A stretch of DNA of 64,000 nucleotides, from NCBI GenBank assembly GCA_958510825.1, contig OY294045.1:8483916-8547915 (forward strand), written 5' to 3'. Source of the DNA: Brachypterus glaber. Its lineage: Eukaryota > Arthropoda > Insecta > Coleoptera > Kateretidae. The translations under genes and the position numbers were made by a program. The stretch's first letter is position 1. Each line of letters starts with the position of its first letter. The notes under the pieces were generated by a model. That model ran no database searches, was not told the origin of the DNA, and saw nothing but the letters and a program-made list of their open reading frames with translations. Below, piece by piece: positions 10,829-22,691 of the stretch.

Positions 10829-11863
10829 GACTGCCGCACATTAATATCCGGACACCTAAAAAGTTGAAATTTTTTTAAATTCAAATATTTCGAAAAATAA
10901 TTAATGGATATGACTAATTCTTTTTTAGTTTTAAAGCTTAAACATTCTCTACTTTTGTTTTTTTAAGAATGAATATTTTTTTTTTCGTATTAACAGCAAC
11001 AAATAATGTACAACTATGTTTCTTACCCCATCTTCTAGGACTTGCATGGTACGCCACTGCAACTGTTTATCAAATTATTAAAGTCTTTCTTATTGCCGCA
11101 GTTTTAATGAATATTTTATTTTTTATTTTTTTACTTCTGGTTTAGGAGATATCAGGATTTTCCTGAAAGTTGTCATTTTTTCAGTCAACTCAATAAGTAA
11201 TAAATCAGCAAAGTTTTTTATTTGAAGCTCATCTCTTTTACTTCTATGGTCATGTCTATTACTTCTTCTACAGTTTCTTCATCCCGGGGCAACTTTATAT
11301 TGCCGTCTGACGGAGGCTTAACGGTGATTTCGCAGAACTGCCGGCGGACGGAGTATTTTTTCTTCTACTCAAGTTTTTCAAACCCAATTTATGTTTTTGA
11401 TAAACTTGATTATAAGAAAAACGTAACTCGGTTAAGCTTCAAATTTAAAGCACAGCATCAATCAAATTCATGTAGTACTTTTTAAGTTAACTGAAAAAAT
11501 TACAACTTTCAGGAAAATCCTGATATCTCCTAAACCAGAAGAAAAAATATAAAAAAACAAAAAAGAAAATATTCCTTAAAACTGCGGCAATAAGAAAGAC
11601 TTTAATAATTTGATAAACAGTTGCAGTGGCGTACCATGCAAGTCCTAGAAGATTGGGGTAAAAAACATAGTTGTACATTATTTGTTGCTGTTAATACGAA
11701 AAAAAAAATCTTTTTAATCATTCTTAAAACACACAAAAGTAGAGAATGTTTAAGCTTCAAAACAAAAAAAAAGAATCAGTCAAATCCATTAATTAGTTTT
11801 CGAAATATTTGAATTTAAAATATTTCAATTTTCTAGGTGTCCAAAATTTAATGCGCGGCAGTG
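10829..11863. mobile_element. 1.0-kb inverted-repeat transposon with arms of about 360 bp, TA-flanked
   Basis: The left end GACTGCCGCACATTAA and right end AATGCGCGGCAGTG are complementary and flanked by TA at 10827-10828 and 11864-11865, as for Tc1/mariner-type insertion. Arms run to about 11189 and from about 11487, with matching blocks such as CTAGGTGTCC, GTACGCCACTGCAACTG and CAGGAAAATCCTGATATCTC. The middle (11190-11486) has a short open stretch on the minus strand (an acidic run such as PRDEETVEEVIDMTIEVKE, stop near 11222). It could be a captured fragment or chance. The element begins only 42 bp after the syntaxin-8 stop and carries the first AATAAA downstream of it (11199-11204). Confidence 0.85.
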
Positions 11864-12690
11864 TAAAATTATATGAATGTCAATGTATCCAAAAATACTA
11901 AACAAAAAGTGTTTAGGTTTAAATTATGCAGTTAAAAATTTAAATATACTGGGTGATACAGATCCAATGTACACCCCCCTTAACTTCTGTATTTGTAAAG
12001 CTAACATTTTGAAATTTGGTACCTATAATGAAGTTAAGGAACCTCAACTTTTGACATATAAAACGACATTTTGATACTTTTTACCGGAAGTGCTGCCAAC
12101 TTTCACATTTTAAGTGCGAACTCTAAAAGCCATACATTTTTGGAAACTGCACGCTTTTCTGAAAACATTGATACCACACAAGTGACATTTTAAATGTCAA
12201 ATTTTATTTGAATTTTAAGTTAATTTTTTTAATCAGGTGGGCCATGGACACTACTACTACTAAAAAATAATAAATTTTCTCTTGACTTGTATAATTCTTT
12301 AAATTAGGAGGTTTTAAGAGATTCTCAAATTTGGTACACATATACAATGTATATTATACATCCATGGTACCATTTAAAAGTGCAAAAAATATGGAATCAA
12401 TCCATGTGCAAGAAAGCTAACAGTTTTTTTATTATTATTAAATTAAAACTGTCAGGCATTTAATTTTGCTGCGTATTGTACTCCTCGCTTATTTTTTTTT
12501 TTTCTATAAATGACAAAAACATTGGAATTTACTTCATTTTGTAAAAACTATCCACCAAATTATGTAATCTTTATTTTAGATATAACTTTGTACATATTTA
12601 TTAAGTTTAAGTGTAATTTTAAAATGTTATTTATATTTTATATCAATATATTTATTATTAGCCAACTGTTTTGCTGTTTAATATACAAGT
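11864..12690. other. AT-rich spacer with a diverged repeat
   Basis: No gene. The segment from about 11948, CTGGGTGATACAGATCCAAT followed by a C-rich CACCCCCC stretch, resembles 18177-18440, so both are likely copies of one old repeat. The rest is A/T-rich. Confidence 0.5.
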
Positions 12691-13367
12691 AATATATCGT
12701 CATCTAAAGGCTCTAACGGTCTAACTCCAAAACGTCATATTTTTCAGGAGACGTAAAAAACGATTTAAAACTTAATTATAGCAATTTAGAACTTTAAAAC
12801 TAGCTTGTTCACAGGTAAAAATGTTTGAAATGTGTTAATGTATTTAAAACTTTTCATTGTTCCCATTTTATATAAATTATTTGAAAATTAAATTTTAACC
12901 ACAGAATCTAAATTCACTAATGGTCTAACTCCAAGGGAAGATAAAAGAGGATACCTATCGTATTATATCGCGTAATATTATTACAAAAAAATTATATTTT
13001 TATATTTAATATATAATATTACTACTAGGTAGGCATAATATATATACATTATTAATGGCAATAATTATAATTATCATCAAACAGTAAATTAACAAATATT
13101 TGAAACGGGATCCCCTGTTGTCGAGAAATAGTTTGACATTAGTGACAGTTCTCATTTAATTGTTTTCTCACAATCATATGATGGAGTTAGACACTTAGCG
13201 ACTTAAAATATTTACATTTTTGCATTTTTTGAGGCTGATATTGGTTTAATGCAACTTTTTTTTTTTGAAGTATGTTGGTAATCAGATAATGAAGCAAATT
13301 TGATAAAAATCTCATTTTTGAAAAATTTGGAGTTTGGACAACTAGAGCCTTTAGTGGACGATATATT
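12691..13367. mobile_element. Inverted-repeat DNA element, about 680 bp
   Basis: Left end AATATATCGTCATCTAAAGG and right end CCTTTAGTGGACGATATATT are near complements, followed inward by GGTCTAACTCC-type blocks repeated at the ends and inside (near 12718, 12924 and 13184). No reading frame of note. Confidence 0.7.
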
Positions 13368-13581
13368 ATTATTAATAAGTATTATTATTATTTTGCTATT
13401 AAAATTCAGACTTTTAAATAAAAATTGTACTGTAGAAATATTTAGTCTACATATCAGTAAAAATTTCTAGTATTGTTTAACATGCTAATAACGTTTTTTA
13501 ATTTTTAAAATTGATAAAAAAAACTGGGTAAGTTTTGTTTTTTTTTTAGGTAAACAGGTAGAAAATATCCTAAATATTAAT

Positions 13582-13587
13582 TTTAAT
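13582..13587 (-). terminator. Possible UQCRC2 poly(A) signal (ATTAAA)
   Basis: TTTAAT on +, which reads ATTAAA on the gene strand, about 95 nt after the stop. It is the nearest reasonable variant; no perfect AATAAA was seen closer. Confidence 0.3.
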
Positions 13588-13682
13588 AACATGTACGTTA
13601 TATTTACAAATAAAAATATTTTAAATAGGAAAAATTACAATAATAAAGATTGATCTATAAATACAAATTATGGTTATTGGGT

Positions 13683-16600
13683 TTAGATTTCATCAAGGTA
13701 TGGTACAGCACTAAGGTTTCCAACTGCAGCTACTGAAATTTTGCTACCTTGAGCCTTTTTGAGGGCCTGAAAAAAAGTTGAACATTTAGGTTTATGGTTT
13801 ATACACGGTGCCCGTTTTTCGGCTCACATAAGAACGTAATACATAACAATGCGATGTCGTGATTGGCTTGATGTGCCTCCATGTATCTTGTAAGCCAATC
13901 ACGGCACCGCATTCTTATGTTTTATGTTCTTATGCTAGCTTCTGGATAGGCCTTTAATTTAAAACGTTATGAAAAGTAGAGTTGTGTGATCACGTCAATA
14001 AGCAACCATGAATACACCTGCATAATTTATTAAAGTTTGAAAGTCTGTATCTTCAAAACGTTAAATTCTAGCAAAAAACTATATAGCATTTTTTTACAGG
14101 GCTTAAAAACAGCTTTCATTTAAAATATATTTTTTTGAAATCGGGTTATAAATAAGTGAGATATGCTAAAAAAACGTTTTACTGCTTTAAACGCCAATAT
14201 CTCGAAAACAATGCATTTTAGAAAAAATAGTTTGTAACATTTTTTGACCAATTTAAAATTATCTTTCATATTAGTGTTAGATTAATAAAATACAATCATA
14301 ATTGCCTTAATTATAACCAAAAAAACGATAAAAATAGGAGTTTTACCCCATTCTTACCCCCTTACCCCCAATTGTTTACCCCCAAAATTTAATCAGCTCT
14401 TTGAAATACGATAAGAAACAATATGCAAAAAAACGCTTGTCGATATCTTATTTAGAAATTGAGTTATCGAGTTTACAGACAGACAGAGACAGATGGACGA
14501 AAATTATTTTTTTACTGATTTCGACTCAGAAAGGTCTAAAACGTCGAGAAATGTGAAAAAAACATGGTCAAAGATTTTGACGTTTCGACGAAGATTTCAA
14601 TACATCGGCACTCTTAGTAGCACTAGGTGCCGATGTAATTATCTATAATTGATCATATCGTTTTTTGCTTAAGTGTATTACACGGAAAAAAAATTATAGC
14701 TAGGAGCGCTATAACACATATACCAAGCAAATTATAATCGCTTATTATATAAATACAAGGCTTTCTCTTACAATTATGGCAGTCAGTGTAAAAATTTATA
14801 TGAAATACTTTAATTGTTTAGTGAATAATAAAATATAACAAATAGTATGGCATTTATAGCTTAAATAGATTTAATTATTGTCCGTGCTAATAATTTTTAT
14901 AATATAATAAAATTTCTGTAAATTTATAATAGTGCCTGTAATAAATATAATCGTGTCTGTAATATATATAATCGTTTCCAATTTATTTTTAACATTATTA
15001 GTTATTGTGTCCCTTATAATCTATAGCTTAAATCACTATAATTTGCCACTGTTACCAAATATCTTATAATGTATAGCGCAGAGCCCACTAATTTCTTTCC
15101 GTGTAGATGGCCACTTAATAAATTTGGAAAACATCTCTTATACCTACTGCAAACTGGCCACAGAATTATAACTTTTACTCTTAACAACTATGTTAATATT
15201 GTACTTACACTTTTAACATCTGCAGTTGTGATAGCGTCAACAGCAGCAGCCAAATCGGTTGCCGATTGAGCGGCACCGGCTAGCGCCGCTTGGCGTCCAA
15301 GAGCGAGAACGGCGTCGCTGGCGCTTTCGGATTCCAAGAGCAGGGATGTTTTCAACTGATTTTTACCTGAAATTAAAACAAAAAAAAATAATAAAATTTG
15401 GATTTGGACGTACTGAACACGAAGCTGACCTTCAAAATTACAGAAACCGTGTGGAAGACTGTTTTTTTTTTCGTAAAATATTAAAATAGGTCAATTCTGA
15501 CCCAAAAATGCCAGTAAAAAAGTACAATATGCGTATAATACTTGCTATTAATCAATGAGGGTGAACTTTGCGACACAAGCCGATAGGCGAGTGGCGTAAT
15601 CACCCGTGGATAAAGTATAATAGCTATTAATCAATGAGGGTGAATTTTGCGACACGAGCCGAAAGGCGAGTGGCGTAATTGCCCGAATGTTATTATACAA
15701 TCGTTGAATAATATAACATTTTTACTGGTATTTTTAGCTCAAAATTAACATATTTTAACCTTTTCATGAAGAGAAAAAACAGTCTTCCACGCCGTATCTG
15801 TCACTTTTGAGAACGGAATCGTGTTCAGCGTGCCCAAATCTATAGAGTATATTTTTTCCACTTGGCATTAATAGCTCAAAATCAACCTTCTTTTACGTTT
15901 GGGAACGTTCAAGTATTACGTAACGCAAATTGTACCAAAATTCATACACTTTATACCCCGGTTCTCACGTTATTATAGATTATAGAGATTTCATATTTTG
16001 GCTACCCGCCTAATAGGGGGTGTGTTAGGGGGGGGGGAGTAGCCAAAATAAGAAATCTCTACAGGCTTGAATAACGCGAGAACCGATGTATGAAGTGTAT
16101 GAATTTTGGTACATTTTGCGTTACATAATACTTAAACGTTCCCTTTTTACGAAAAAAAAAGTCTTCCACACGGTTTCTGTAATTTTGAAGGTCGGCATCG
16201 TTTTCAGCATGTCCAAATCTATAAGAATTGGTATGTTTCATACGAGGAAGGGGCCAAAAACGGCCTATTTTCAACATTGTCCTTTGAAGTCGATAACTCA
16301 ACTGGTTTAAAAGTTATATGTATATGCACATGCTTTTTTTGTAGTCGGTAGAACCTCAGTTTGTTTTTGTTCTGTTGTTAAATTTTTGAATTCCCTCGAG
16401 TCGAGGGCCCCACTTTTGGGCAAAAATCAACTTTTTCTCTGATTTGCGATAAGGGTGTTTTTGACATCTTACCTCTGGAAACAGCGGCGTCATCAACATC
16501 AGCACACTTCATGAATTTAACAGCGGATTCAACCACTCTGCAAGCGCTCTTAGCCGGAGCAGCGACTAAAATACCGAAAAGACCGGTGTCTGAGTAGCTG

Positions 16601-19600
16601 GAATTGATGGCGCTGCAGGTGTACTCGCATCCGCTTGCAGAGATGGCCTTGGACAATGGACCGTTGTCGTTGGCGCTCCATTTGACCTGGGGCCCGACTC
16701 CGATGGCTGTTTGGAGGACGGCGAAGGCTAGGGCTTGTTTGGGGTCCTTTAGACAGCCACCTTCTCCGGCGATGGCTACGTAAGCTACGCTTCCACCTTT
16801 GTCGGACCTAAAACAAACGTTTTTCGTTAACACTTTCGCTGAGCATGAATCTCTTGAGAGTCAACCTACAGGGCGATGTCCCGGTCGTAATTATTTCCAG
16901 ATAGCAAATTTTCATGAAAATAATGTTTTTTTTCCCGCATAATTCTCAGTTTCTGCAGTATGTAATGTTCTTGAATGGACATTCCATGTTTACTAGGTCG
17001 CTAGACACCCTATTTCTACTTAAACTAATACACTTACCTAACTTCACCACCCTTGTATGGAGATGGTTCAGTGTTGCCATCACCAGTCTGGATCTGAAGA
17101 GCAGAAGCATAGTTGGTAAGGGTTCTGTGGTCGATTCCAAGACCAACCACGGCGGCCCGACCGGTCGTGAAGTTGCTGTTCATGAAATGTTGCATGGTTT
17201 CGGAGGACATCTTGCCGATTTGGAATTTGGGAATGAACATAGAGTTGCCGAGACCTCTACGGAAGGCGGCTTTGTGCAACAAGTCGATAGCTCTCAACTG
17301 AAATGTGTAACAAATAGATTAAAAACTATTACTGTTAGTTTTTTTGGTTTGAAACTAAATATTTTCGGGACTAGTCCGGAAAGTCCTCGATAAAGCCTTT
17401 TCCGGATTAATCCAATGAAGATATTAAACATATTGGTCTTATAATTGACAAAAACCTCTCTTGGACTCTATAAAACTCTGAAAACAATTATCCCCAAAAA
17501 TAATAATAATATTTTCAATAATTAAAATTATCTACAGAATCTTACATGTTTTGAGCATATTCATTCCAAATTTTGTATAGATTGGTGAAAAGGCAAACAA
17601 GTAATAACGGTTTAAAAAGTGGCCGGTTTTTTTTGGCCCACCCTGTAATAAGTCACACTAAGTTAAAAATCATTTGAGCCTCAAATTATTTTAGAGATAC
17701 TCCCCACATAAGGCATTTTACCTAGATCTAGTGTCCCTAATTTTACCTGTAGTGGGCGTGTAGCAATATCTAACTGTAATCTTGGAGCAAGTTCTACAAG
17801 TTCCCATGGCTTGAAAACTTGCTGAGTAGCAACTTCAGTGAGGAAAGGCAGTACTTTTTCCACAGCCTCCCTGGTACCCTCCAGAGTGTAGGAAATCGTC
17901 TCACGATCGGCAGTGGCTGTCAAACTGGCACCAACTTGTTGAATACTGCGGGTGATCAAGAATTGGGAGGCGTTTTTGGTGGAGAGACCAGCAGCGGATC
18001 TTAACAAATGGGCGGCTCCCAAATTTTCGTTGGTTTCGTTTCTCGAACCAGCTCTGGAATTAAGATTTAAGATTTTTTTACTTATCTATTATAACTGGGG
18101 CTCGGATTGAGGTATTAAGTTAGGTAGTGAGGGCTCAAAAAAATTGGAATTTCACTAATTAAAAAATAATACATACTGGGTGTAACAAGACCATGATACA
18201 CCCCTTTTTTGGAGCATCTTGTATTGCCATAAAATGTCAACTTTTAACATAAAAAGTACATTTAGGTCACTTCCGGTTTAGCCGGAAATTACGCGAAATT
18301 ACTTTCGATTTTTAAATGGGACACCCCATATATTTTTACATATTTCAATTTTGCGCTTCATTCTTGAATGCTTCAAATTTCAAATCTTTTACTTTTAAAA
18401 GACAAAAATAAAGGGGGTGTACCAAGTTCTTGTACCACCCGCACAGTGGGGCAAATTGAATTTCTAGAAGGACAAAATTCTAAAAATTTCAATATTAACT
18501 GTTATTAACTGTTTATAAGGGGAAAAATAGTTCAAAAATATTAACTGTTATTAACAGTTTATAACGAAAAAATAATTACAAAAATCTAAAACTTAAGGGG
18601 GTCAATTTTTAAGATGTAAATTTTAATTAAAAAAATCTAAAAACATAAAACCAACTTTAAATAAGCTGCTGACAAGGAAAACAATAATTGTAAAAAATCT
18701 AAAGCTTAAGGGGACCAATTTTGAGGGGTTAAATATTGTAAATTTTAAATAAAAAAATTAAAAAAATATATGTATTTTTTTATTTTGACCAAAAATTCGT
18801 ATTCTACGACCCACAAAATCCCCATATACCGATTTTAGTTCATAAATGTCAATATTCTCCATATTGGCGACTCCATTTTGAATTTTTAAATTTTAGCCCA
18901 GAATTCTTAATCTACGACCCAGAAAATCCCCAGATACAGATTTTGGTTCGAATCACATAATTGTATCATTTAATTTATTTAATTTTTATTTAAATTATGT
19001 GGTTTATTTTATTTAAGTTATGTGGTTCAAATAGGCCATAAACAACACAAGTCGTCTGCCATATTGAAGCCGCCATTTTGATTTTTTAATTTTGACCAAA
19101 TTTTTTTAATTTACGACACAGAAAACCCCCAGATACCGATTTTGTTCCGAATAGATCATTAATGACACAAATCGTCCGCCATGTTTGCGCCGCCATTTTA
19201 ATTTTTTAATTTTGACCAAAATGTTGTAATCTTTGACTCCGAAAAGCTAGATTTAATTTGATTTGAGATTATTTTCAAGTAATAATACTTTAATCCGTTT
19301 ATTTAAAAGTTGGTTTTGCTTTTTTGTCCTGCTATGGTCTGTTTCATCAAGCACGATAGTAAATTAAAAATCGCACAGTAAATATTTTTATAACAGGTTT
19401 GAATAGTATATGTTTGTGTATAGAATATAGTTATTTTTTATAAAATAAACTACGCAGTATATTGGCACATCCAATATTCGAATCTAGTTTGAAAATGTTC
19501 ACTGTGCAATTTTTAATTTACTATATTGCTTGATGAAACAGCCCATAGATTCGAAAAATTCCCCACCGTGACCCGGTATATAAAAAAATTAATTGAAAAT

Positions 19601-22137
19601 TATATTTGTTTTTTTATATTTTACAAAAATATATTTTTTATTTTATCCAGCTTATTACATTTTTATATTGTGAAAAAAAGATTACACAAAAAAAAAATTA
19701 GCAAACAAAATTGATGAAGAAAATTTTTTACAAAAAAAAATGCCGAAAAATACCTATTGCTAATAATCATTTAAAAAAGAATGTTGATTTCCCAAAAAAA
19801 AAAAAATAGGTCTTAGCTGTCCTTTGACAATGATTAAATAAGAGAACCTTACCTTACCTTTTAAATCAATGCCTTTGAGAAGTCAAACAGTTACCATAAA
19901 AAAAGGACTTACCTAAAGACAATAGATACTCTGGTGAGGGGGGACTCATTTTCAGCAGAAACAACCACAAGTTTGTTTGGGAGAGTGGTGCTTTCTACTC
20001 TGTAGTTAGTAGTACCACTTACTGGGGCCAGCTGAGCATATCCTCTAGTCTAAAAGTCAATAAAGTCAATTATAATTAAGGGGTTTCTCTACCTTAAAAT
20101 TTTAAACATATTTTGTTTTTAAACATTTTTTTTAATATAGAAAGAAAAAATATATCATTATGAAATTTTGTAGGTAAGATAATTTTTTTTACATTTTTAA
20201 AGTGCCATTTTTTGACATAATTTTTTTTTTTTTTGAAAAAACAAAAAACGGTGGTGGCCATGATTCGTGCCGTTTGGATCGACTGAAAAAAAAATGGGAC
20301 ATTATTCAGTATTGAACTCACTATAGCTCTCTATCTAGAAGAATATTTTTGGCCAAAAAATAAAATGCCCGACGTTTTTCTTGAAAATTATTTAAATTTT
20401 TTTGAAAAAGTCCGCCATTTTTTTATTTTTTGGCAAAAAAAAATTCTTTTAGAATAATAACTGAACAATATCCCGGAACGGCCGGAATCATGGCGACCAC
20501 CGTTTTTTGATGTTTTTTTTTTTCAAAAAAAAAATTAATGCTAAAAAATGGCACTTTTAAAAATTAAAAAAAAATGTATTCTTTAAATATAAATAAAAAT
20601 ACCTACAAAATTTCACAATGATATCTTTTTTCTTTCTATATAAAAAAAATGTTTAAATACAATTATTTTTTTTTTTAATTTGAAGGTAGAAAGAGCCCTA
20701 AGGGTATCAGAACCAGAATGATCTAGCTCATTTTGCAGTTGGCTGGTTCTGAATTAATAAAGCTAGACAAGTGCAATATGGGTTCCATTCTGGTTCTGAT
20801 AGCCTGAATTATAATTAATCAATAAATACTGATTTATTTTCAAGTGGGTTACTTGAATTTATAATTATAATTAGTCAAGGTGCACCCCCCCCCCCCCCAA
20901 ATCACTCTTAAGTTGGGAAAATTATGGGGTTGTGATCTTTTTTTTCATCACCTGAAAATTTAACCTTTTGTAAAAAGTTGGATAAATCAAAATCTTGAAT
21001 AAAAAGTTGGGATAATTTTATTTCTACCCCCCAAAAAAAAAGGGGGCATCACTCTTATGGGGGTACTTTCTGGAGAAAAGAAGTGTACAATGTTAACACA
21101 TAATTGCAAAAGAAATGGTGGACAATCATATCCATTATTGTCAAGAAAGTGTACAAAGATTGTTCCAGAATTAACCCCCTGGCCAGGTTACACATTTAAT
21201 AAAAAATTTGGTTTAATCTGATGAAAGATATTTGCTGAATATTTGCCACTTTTGCTATGATCCTGGACCTATGTGCCTGGTGGGCAGTTAAACTCTGGTA
21301 AGTTGCCTATTTATGAAGCTGAAGTTAGTGGCAAGTCTCCACTAGAAACTTCCCATATACCAGATAAAAGTAATGTAGAAATTTTAGGTGGATACTTCTT
21401 TTTCTTGCCTAACTGTACCTAAATAGGCATGAAGCTGAAGTTTGCAATGTTTTTTTGCAACAAAAATTCAAATAGTATATTAAAGTACTAGTTTCATAAC
21501 AGGCGGATTGTTTTCTAAACTTGCACCTAGCGCTAAAAACGTGTTATGGAATAAGTACTTTAATATACTATTTGAATTTTCGATGCAAAAAAACATTGCA
21601 AACTTCAGCTTCATGCCTATTAAGGTACAGTTAGGCAAAAAAAAAGAAGTATCCACCAAAAATTTCTACAATACTTTTATCTGGTATATGGGAAGTTGTT
21701 AGTGGAGACTTGCCACTAACCTAATAACTAGTTTTCCCCAATAAGGCACTAAGTAAACAATCCCTTGAGCAGTGTAGCTGGAAATGTGAAGTCTTCCCTG
21801 TATTGTTGCGCTTGCATATTTTTTTAAGGTTTGGGGGCTCCCCGAATTCAGGGGCCACTTGTATTTCCTGGTTTTTATACACAGCTTTCCCTGGGTCAAG
21901 GGGTGAAAAAAATTAATAAGGTCCCTAAGTTTAAATTACTTTTTTATTAGGATAGAGAAGCTAGTTTTTAATATTTCAATTAAAGTAGAACCCTTTATAA
22001 TGAGCCTTGAATCATTTAAATCTCGACAACCATTTACATAACAGGTCTGTCAGTGGGCCAGTTTTAAAATCGACTAAAATAAATGTACTTACTGCGACTT
22101 GACGCAAAAGAGGAGTTTTGGTAAGATTTGTAGCCAT
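13683..22137 (-). CDS. UQCRC2: Cytochrome b-c1 complex subunit 2, mitochondrial (core protein 2), seven exons
   Basis: Exons in gene order: 22093-22137, 19913-20049, 17747-18053, 17038-17297, 16473-16807, 15209-15366 and 13683-13766. All have GT-AG borders and the phases join to a 441-residue protein. Core protein 2 is a matrix-side structural subunit of respiratory complex III, related to the alpha subunit of the processing peptidase (M16 fold). The N-terminus (MATNLTKTPLLRQVATRGYA) looks like a mitochondrial presequence: basic, no acidic residues. The first M16 domain carries AGSRNETNENLGAAHLLR, where active peptidases have HxxEH; here it reads HLLRS (His76), so no zinc site, as usual for this subunit. 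The second domain includes SSYSDTGLFGI. The C-terminus ends VAAVGNLSAVPYLDEI. The introns carry at least eight repeat insertions. CSN1 lies upstream on the same strand. Confidence 0.95.
13815..13955. mobile_element. Foldback MITE, family B, copy 1
   Basis: Inside UQCRC2 intron 6. The core hairpin GTGATTGGCTT ... AAGCCAATCAC is flanked by CATAAGAAC-type blocks and ends CTGGATAGGCC. A related copy lies at 43689-43807. Confidence 0.6.
14040..14639 (-). repeat. Interspersed repeat, family R, copy 1 (reverse)
   Basis: Shares long stretches with 22848-23708, 27340-27990 and 32986-33512, such as ACGATAAGAAACAATATGC, CGATATCT..., GACAGACAGA and an end hairpin built from ATCGGCACT and its complement. 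Reading direction is opposite to the other copies. Non-coding. Confidence 0.75.
15547..15690. repeat. Tandem duplication, period 79 bp, two copies
   Basis: ATTAATCAATGAGGGTGAA starts at 15547 and again at 15626, each followed by TTTGCGACAC and GGCGAGTGGCGTAAT. A few substitutions separate the units. Confidence 0.8.
15901..16143. mobile_element. Palindromic MITE, family C, copy 1
   Basis: Starts GGGAACGTTCAAGTATTACG and ends with the complement. The arms continue through ATTCATACACTT, CGTTATT and ATATTTTGGCTACCC blocks to a G-rich centre at 16028-16041. Related copies: 34049-34158, 50061-50255, 50433-50832 and a single end near 9860-9893. Confidence 0.85.
18177..18440. repeat. Diverged repeat in UQCRC2 intron 2
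   Basis: Starts CTGGGTGTAACAAGACCATG followed by a CACCCC block, and ends in GGGGGTGTACCAAGTTCTTG. It resembles the segment beginning near 11948. Copies are old and have no reading frame. Confidence 0.45.
18441..19331. other. UQCRC2 intron 2 interior
   Basis: AT-rich with imperfect repeats of a CGCCATTTTGA-type word and of TACGACCCAGAAAATCCCCAG-like stretches (near 18806, 18914 and 19102). This suggests an old tandemly duplicated unit of about 110-200 bp. No gene. Confidence 0.45.
19332..19548. mobile_element. 217-bp MITE, family A, copy 2
   Basis: Same length, ends and internal order as 3944-4160, differing by scattered substitutions. Located in UQCRC2 intron 2. Confidence 0.85.
20081..20698. 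mobile_element. Inverted-repeat element in UQCRC2 intron 1, about 620 bp
   Basis: Left end GGGTTTCTCTACCTT and right end AAGGTAGAAAGAGCCC are near complements. Arms of roughly 250 bp share blocks such as CACCGTTTTTTG, AAAGTGCCATTTTT and TTTCTTTCTATA, with many indels in A/T runs. Confidence 0.7.
20705..20801. repeat. Short foldback with perfect 16-bp arms
   Basis: TATCAGAACCAGAATG at 20705-20720 and its exact complement at 20786-20801. It abuts the preceding element in UQCRC2 intron 1. Confidence 0.7.
20880..21070. repeat. C-run and AAGTTGGGA-type low-complexity stretch
   Basis: A run of about 15 C at 20884-20898 followed by repeated AAGTTGG words and a second C/A run at 21027-21044. Looks like a degraded inverted repeat (CCCC...GGGG). 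No gene. Confidence 0.4.
21323..21720. mobile_element. Foldback element, family D, full copy
   Basis: Left end GTTAGTGGCAAGTCTCCACT and its complement at the right end. Arms include ATATACCAGATAAAAGTA, GCATGAAGCTGAAGTTTGCA and AGTATATTAAAGTACTAG blocks. The palindromic core (GTTTCATAAC ... GCTAAAAACGTGTTATG) recurs at 41698-41860, 44822-44930 and 56695-56825. UQCRC2 intron 1. Confidence 0.8.
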
Positions 22138-22691
22138 TTCCCTGCAAAAATATAACGTTTTAACAGTTTAAATAGTGAAAAATCGTATTTTTCTCACCTT
22201 TGAAATAAATTTAAGTGTCAAAAGTGGCTGCTGTCAAATATCCAGGTCCACCAACAAAACAAACGAAATTACGTAACTAATGTGAAGTTAGCCTCAAGTG
22301 CATTTTCTTCAATCGTTAGGCGATTTTTTGTGAGTAACCGGTTTAGTATCCAAACATATCGTCGGTGTAGTCGCAAAACCTCCACGTACCACATTTTGTT
22401 ATTTTATTTGCATAGAAAAAATATATTATGATCTGTTTTTCTTCGCCACTTTTTAAACTCGAAAATTTCGAGTCGAAATACAACGATTAACTCAAATAAT
22501 AATTTTGATTAAAATTAAAAATTCCTGTCATTAATTTCATGAAAGCTTTAATGCTGGAAAAAAATCTGTTATTTTGATACAAATAATTTATTAAGTAAAA
22601 GTTTTGAAAAATTACAATTAACTAAATTAAAACTTGCATGTACTTTATAATATTTAACAAAATATATATGTATTTAAAAAAAAAAGCAATT
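22138..22691. other. Spacer between UQCRC2 start and CSN1 stop
   Basis: Holds the UQCRC2 promoter and 5' UTR and the CSN1 3' end on the same strand. Short runs such as ATTACGTAAC near 22267 are visible, but no promoter element can be assigned. Confidence 0.45.
22587..22592 (-). terminator. Poly(A) signal of CSN1
   Basis: TTTATT on +, AATAAA on the gene strand, about 100 nt after the CSN1 stop. Confidence 0.55.

Larger units (their letters stand above)
15400..16222. repeat. Nested inverted-repeat cluster in UQCRC2 intron 5
   Basis: A block with ACAGAAACCGTGTGGAAGACTG at 15441-15463 recurs inverted at 16152-16180, and a more diverged inverted copy sits at 15780-15845. It encloses the 79-bp duplication (15547-15690) and the family C MITE (15901-16143), so it is probably an older element hit by later insertions. 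Confidence 0.55.

Noticed and set aside
11222..11678. Open frames of 60-90 codons on both strands
   Set aside because: They lie inside the 1.0-kb inverted-repeat element. The strand and start are arbitrary and no domain is visible. Only a short acidic minus-strand stretch was noted there.
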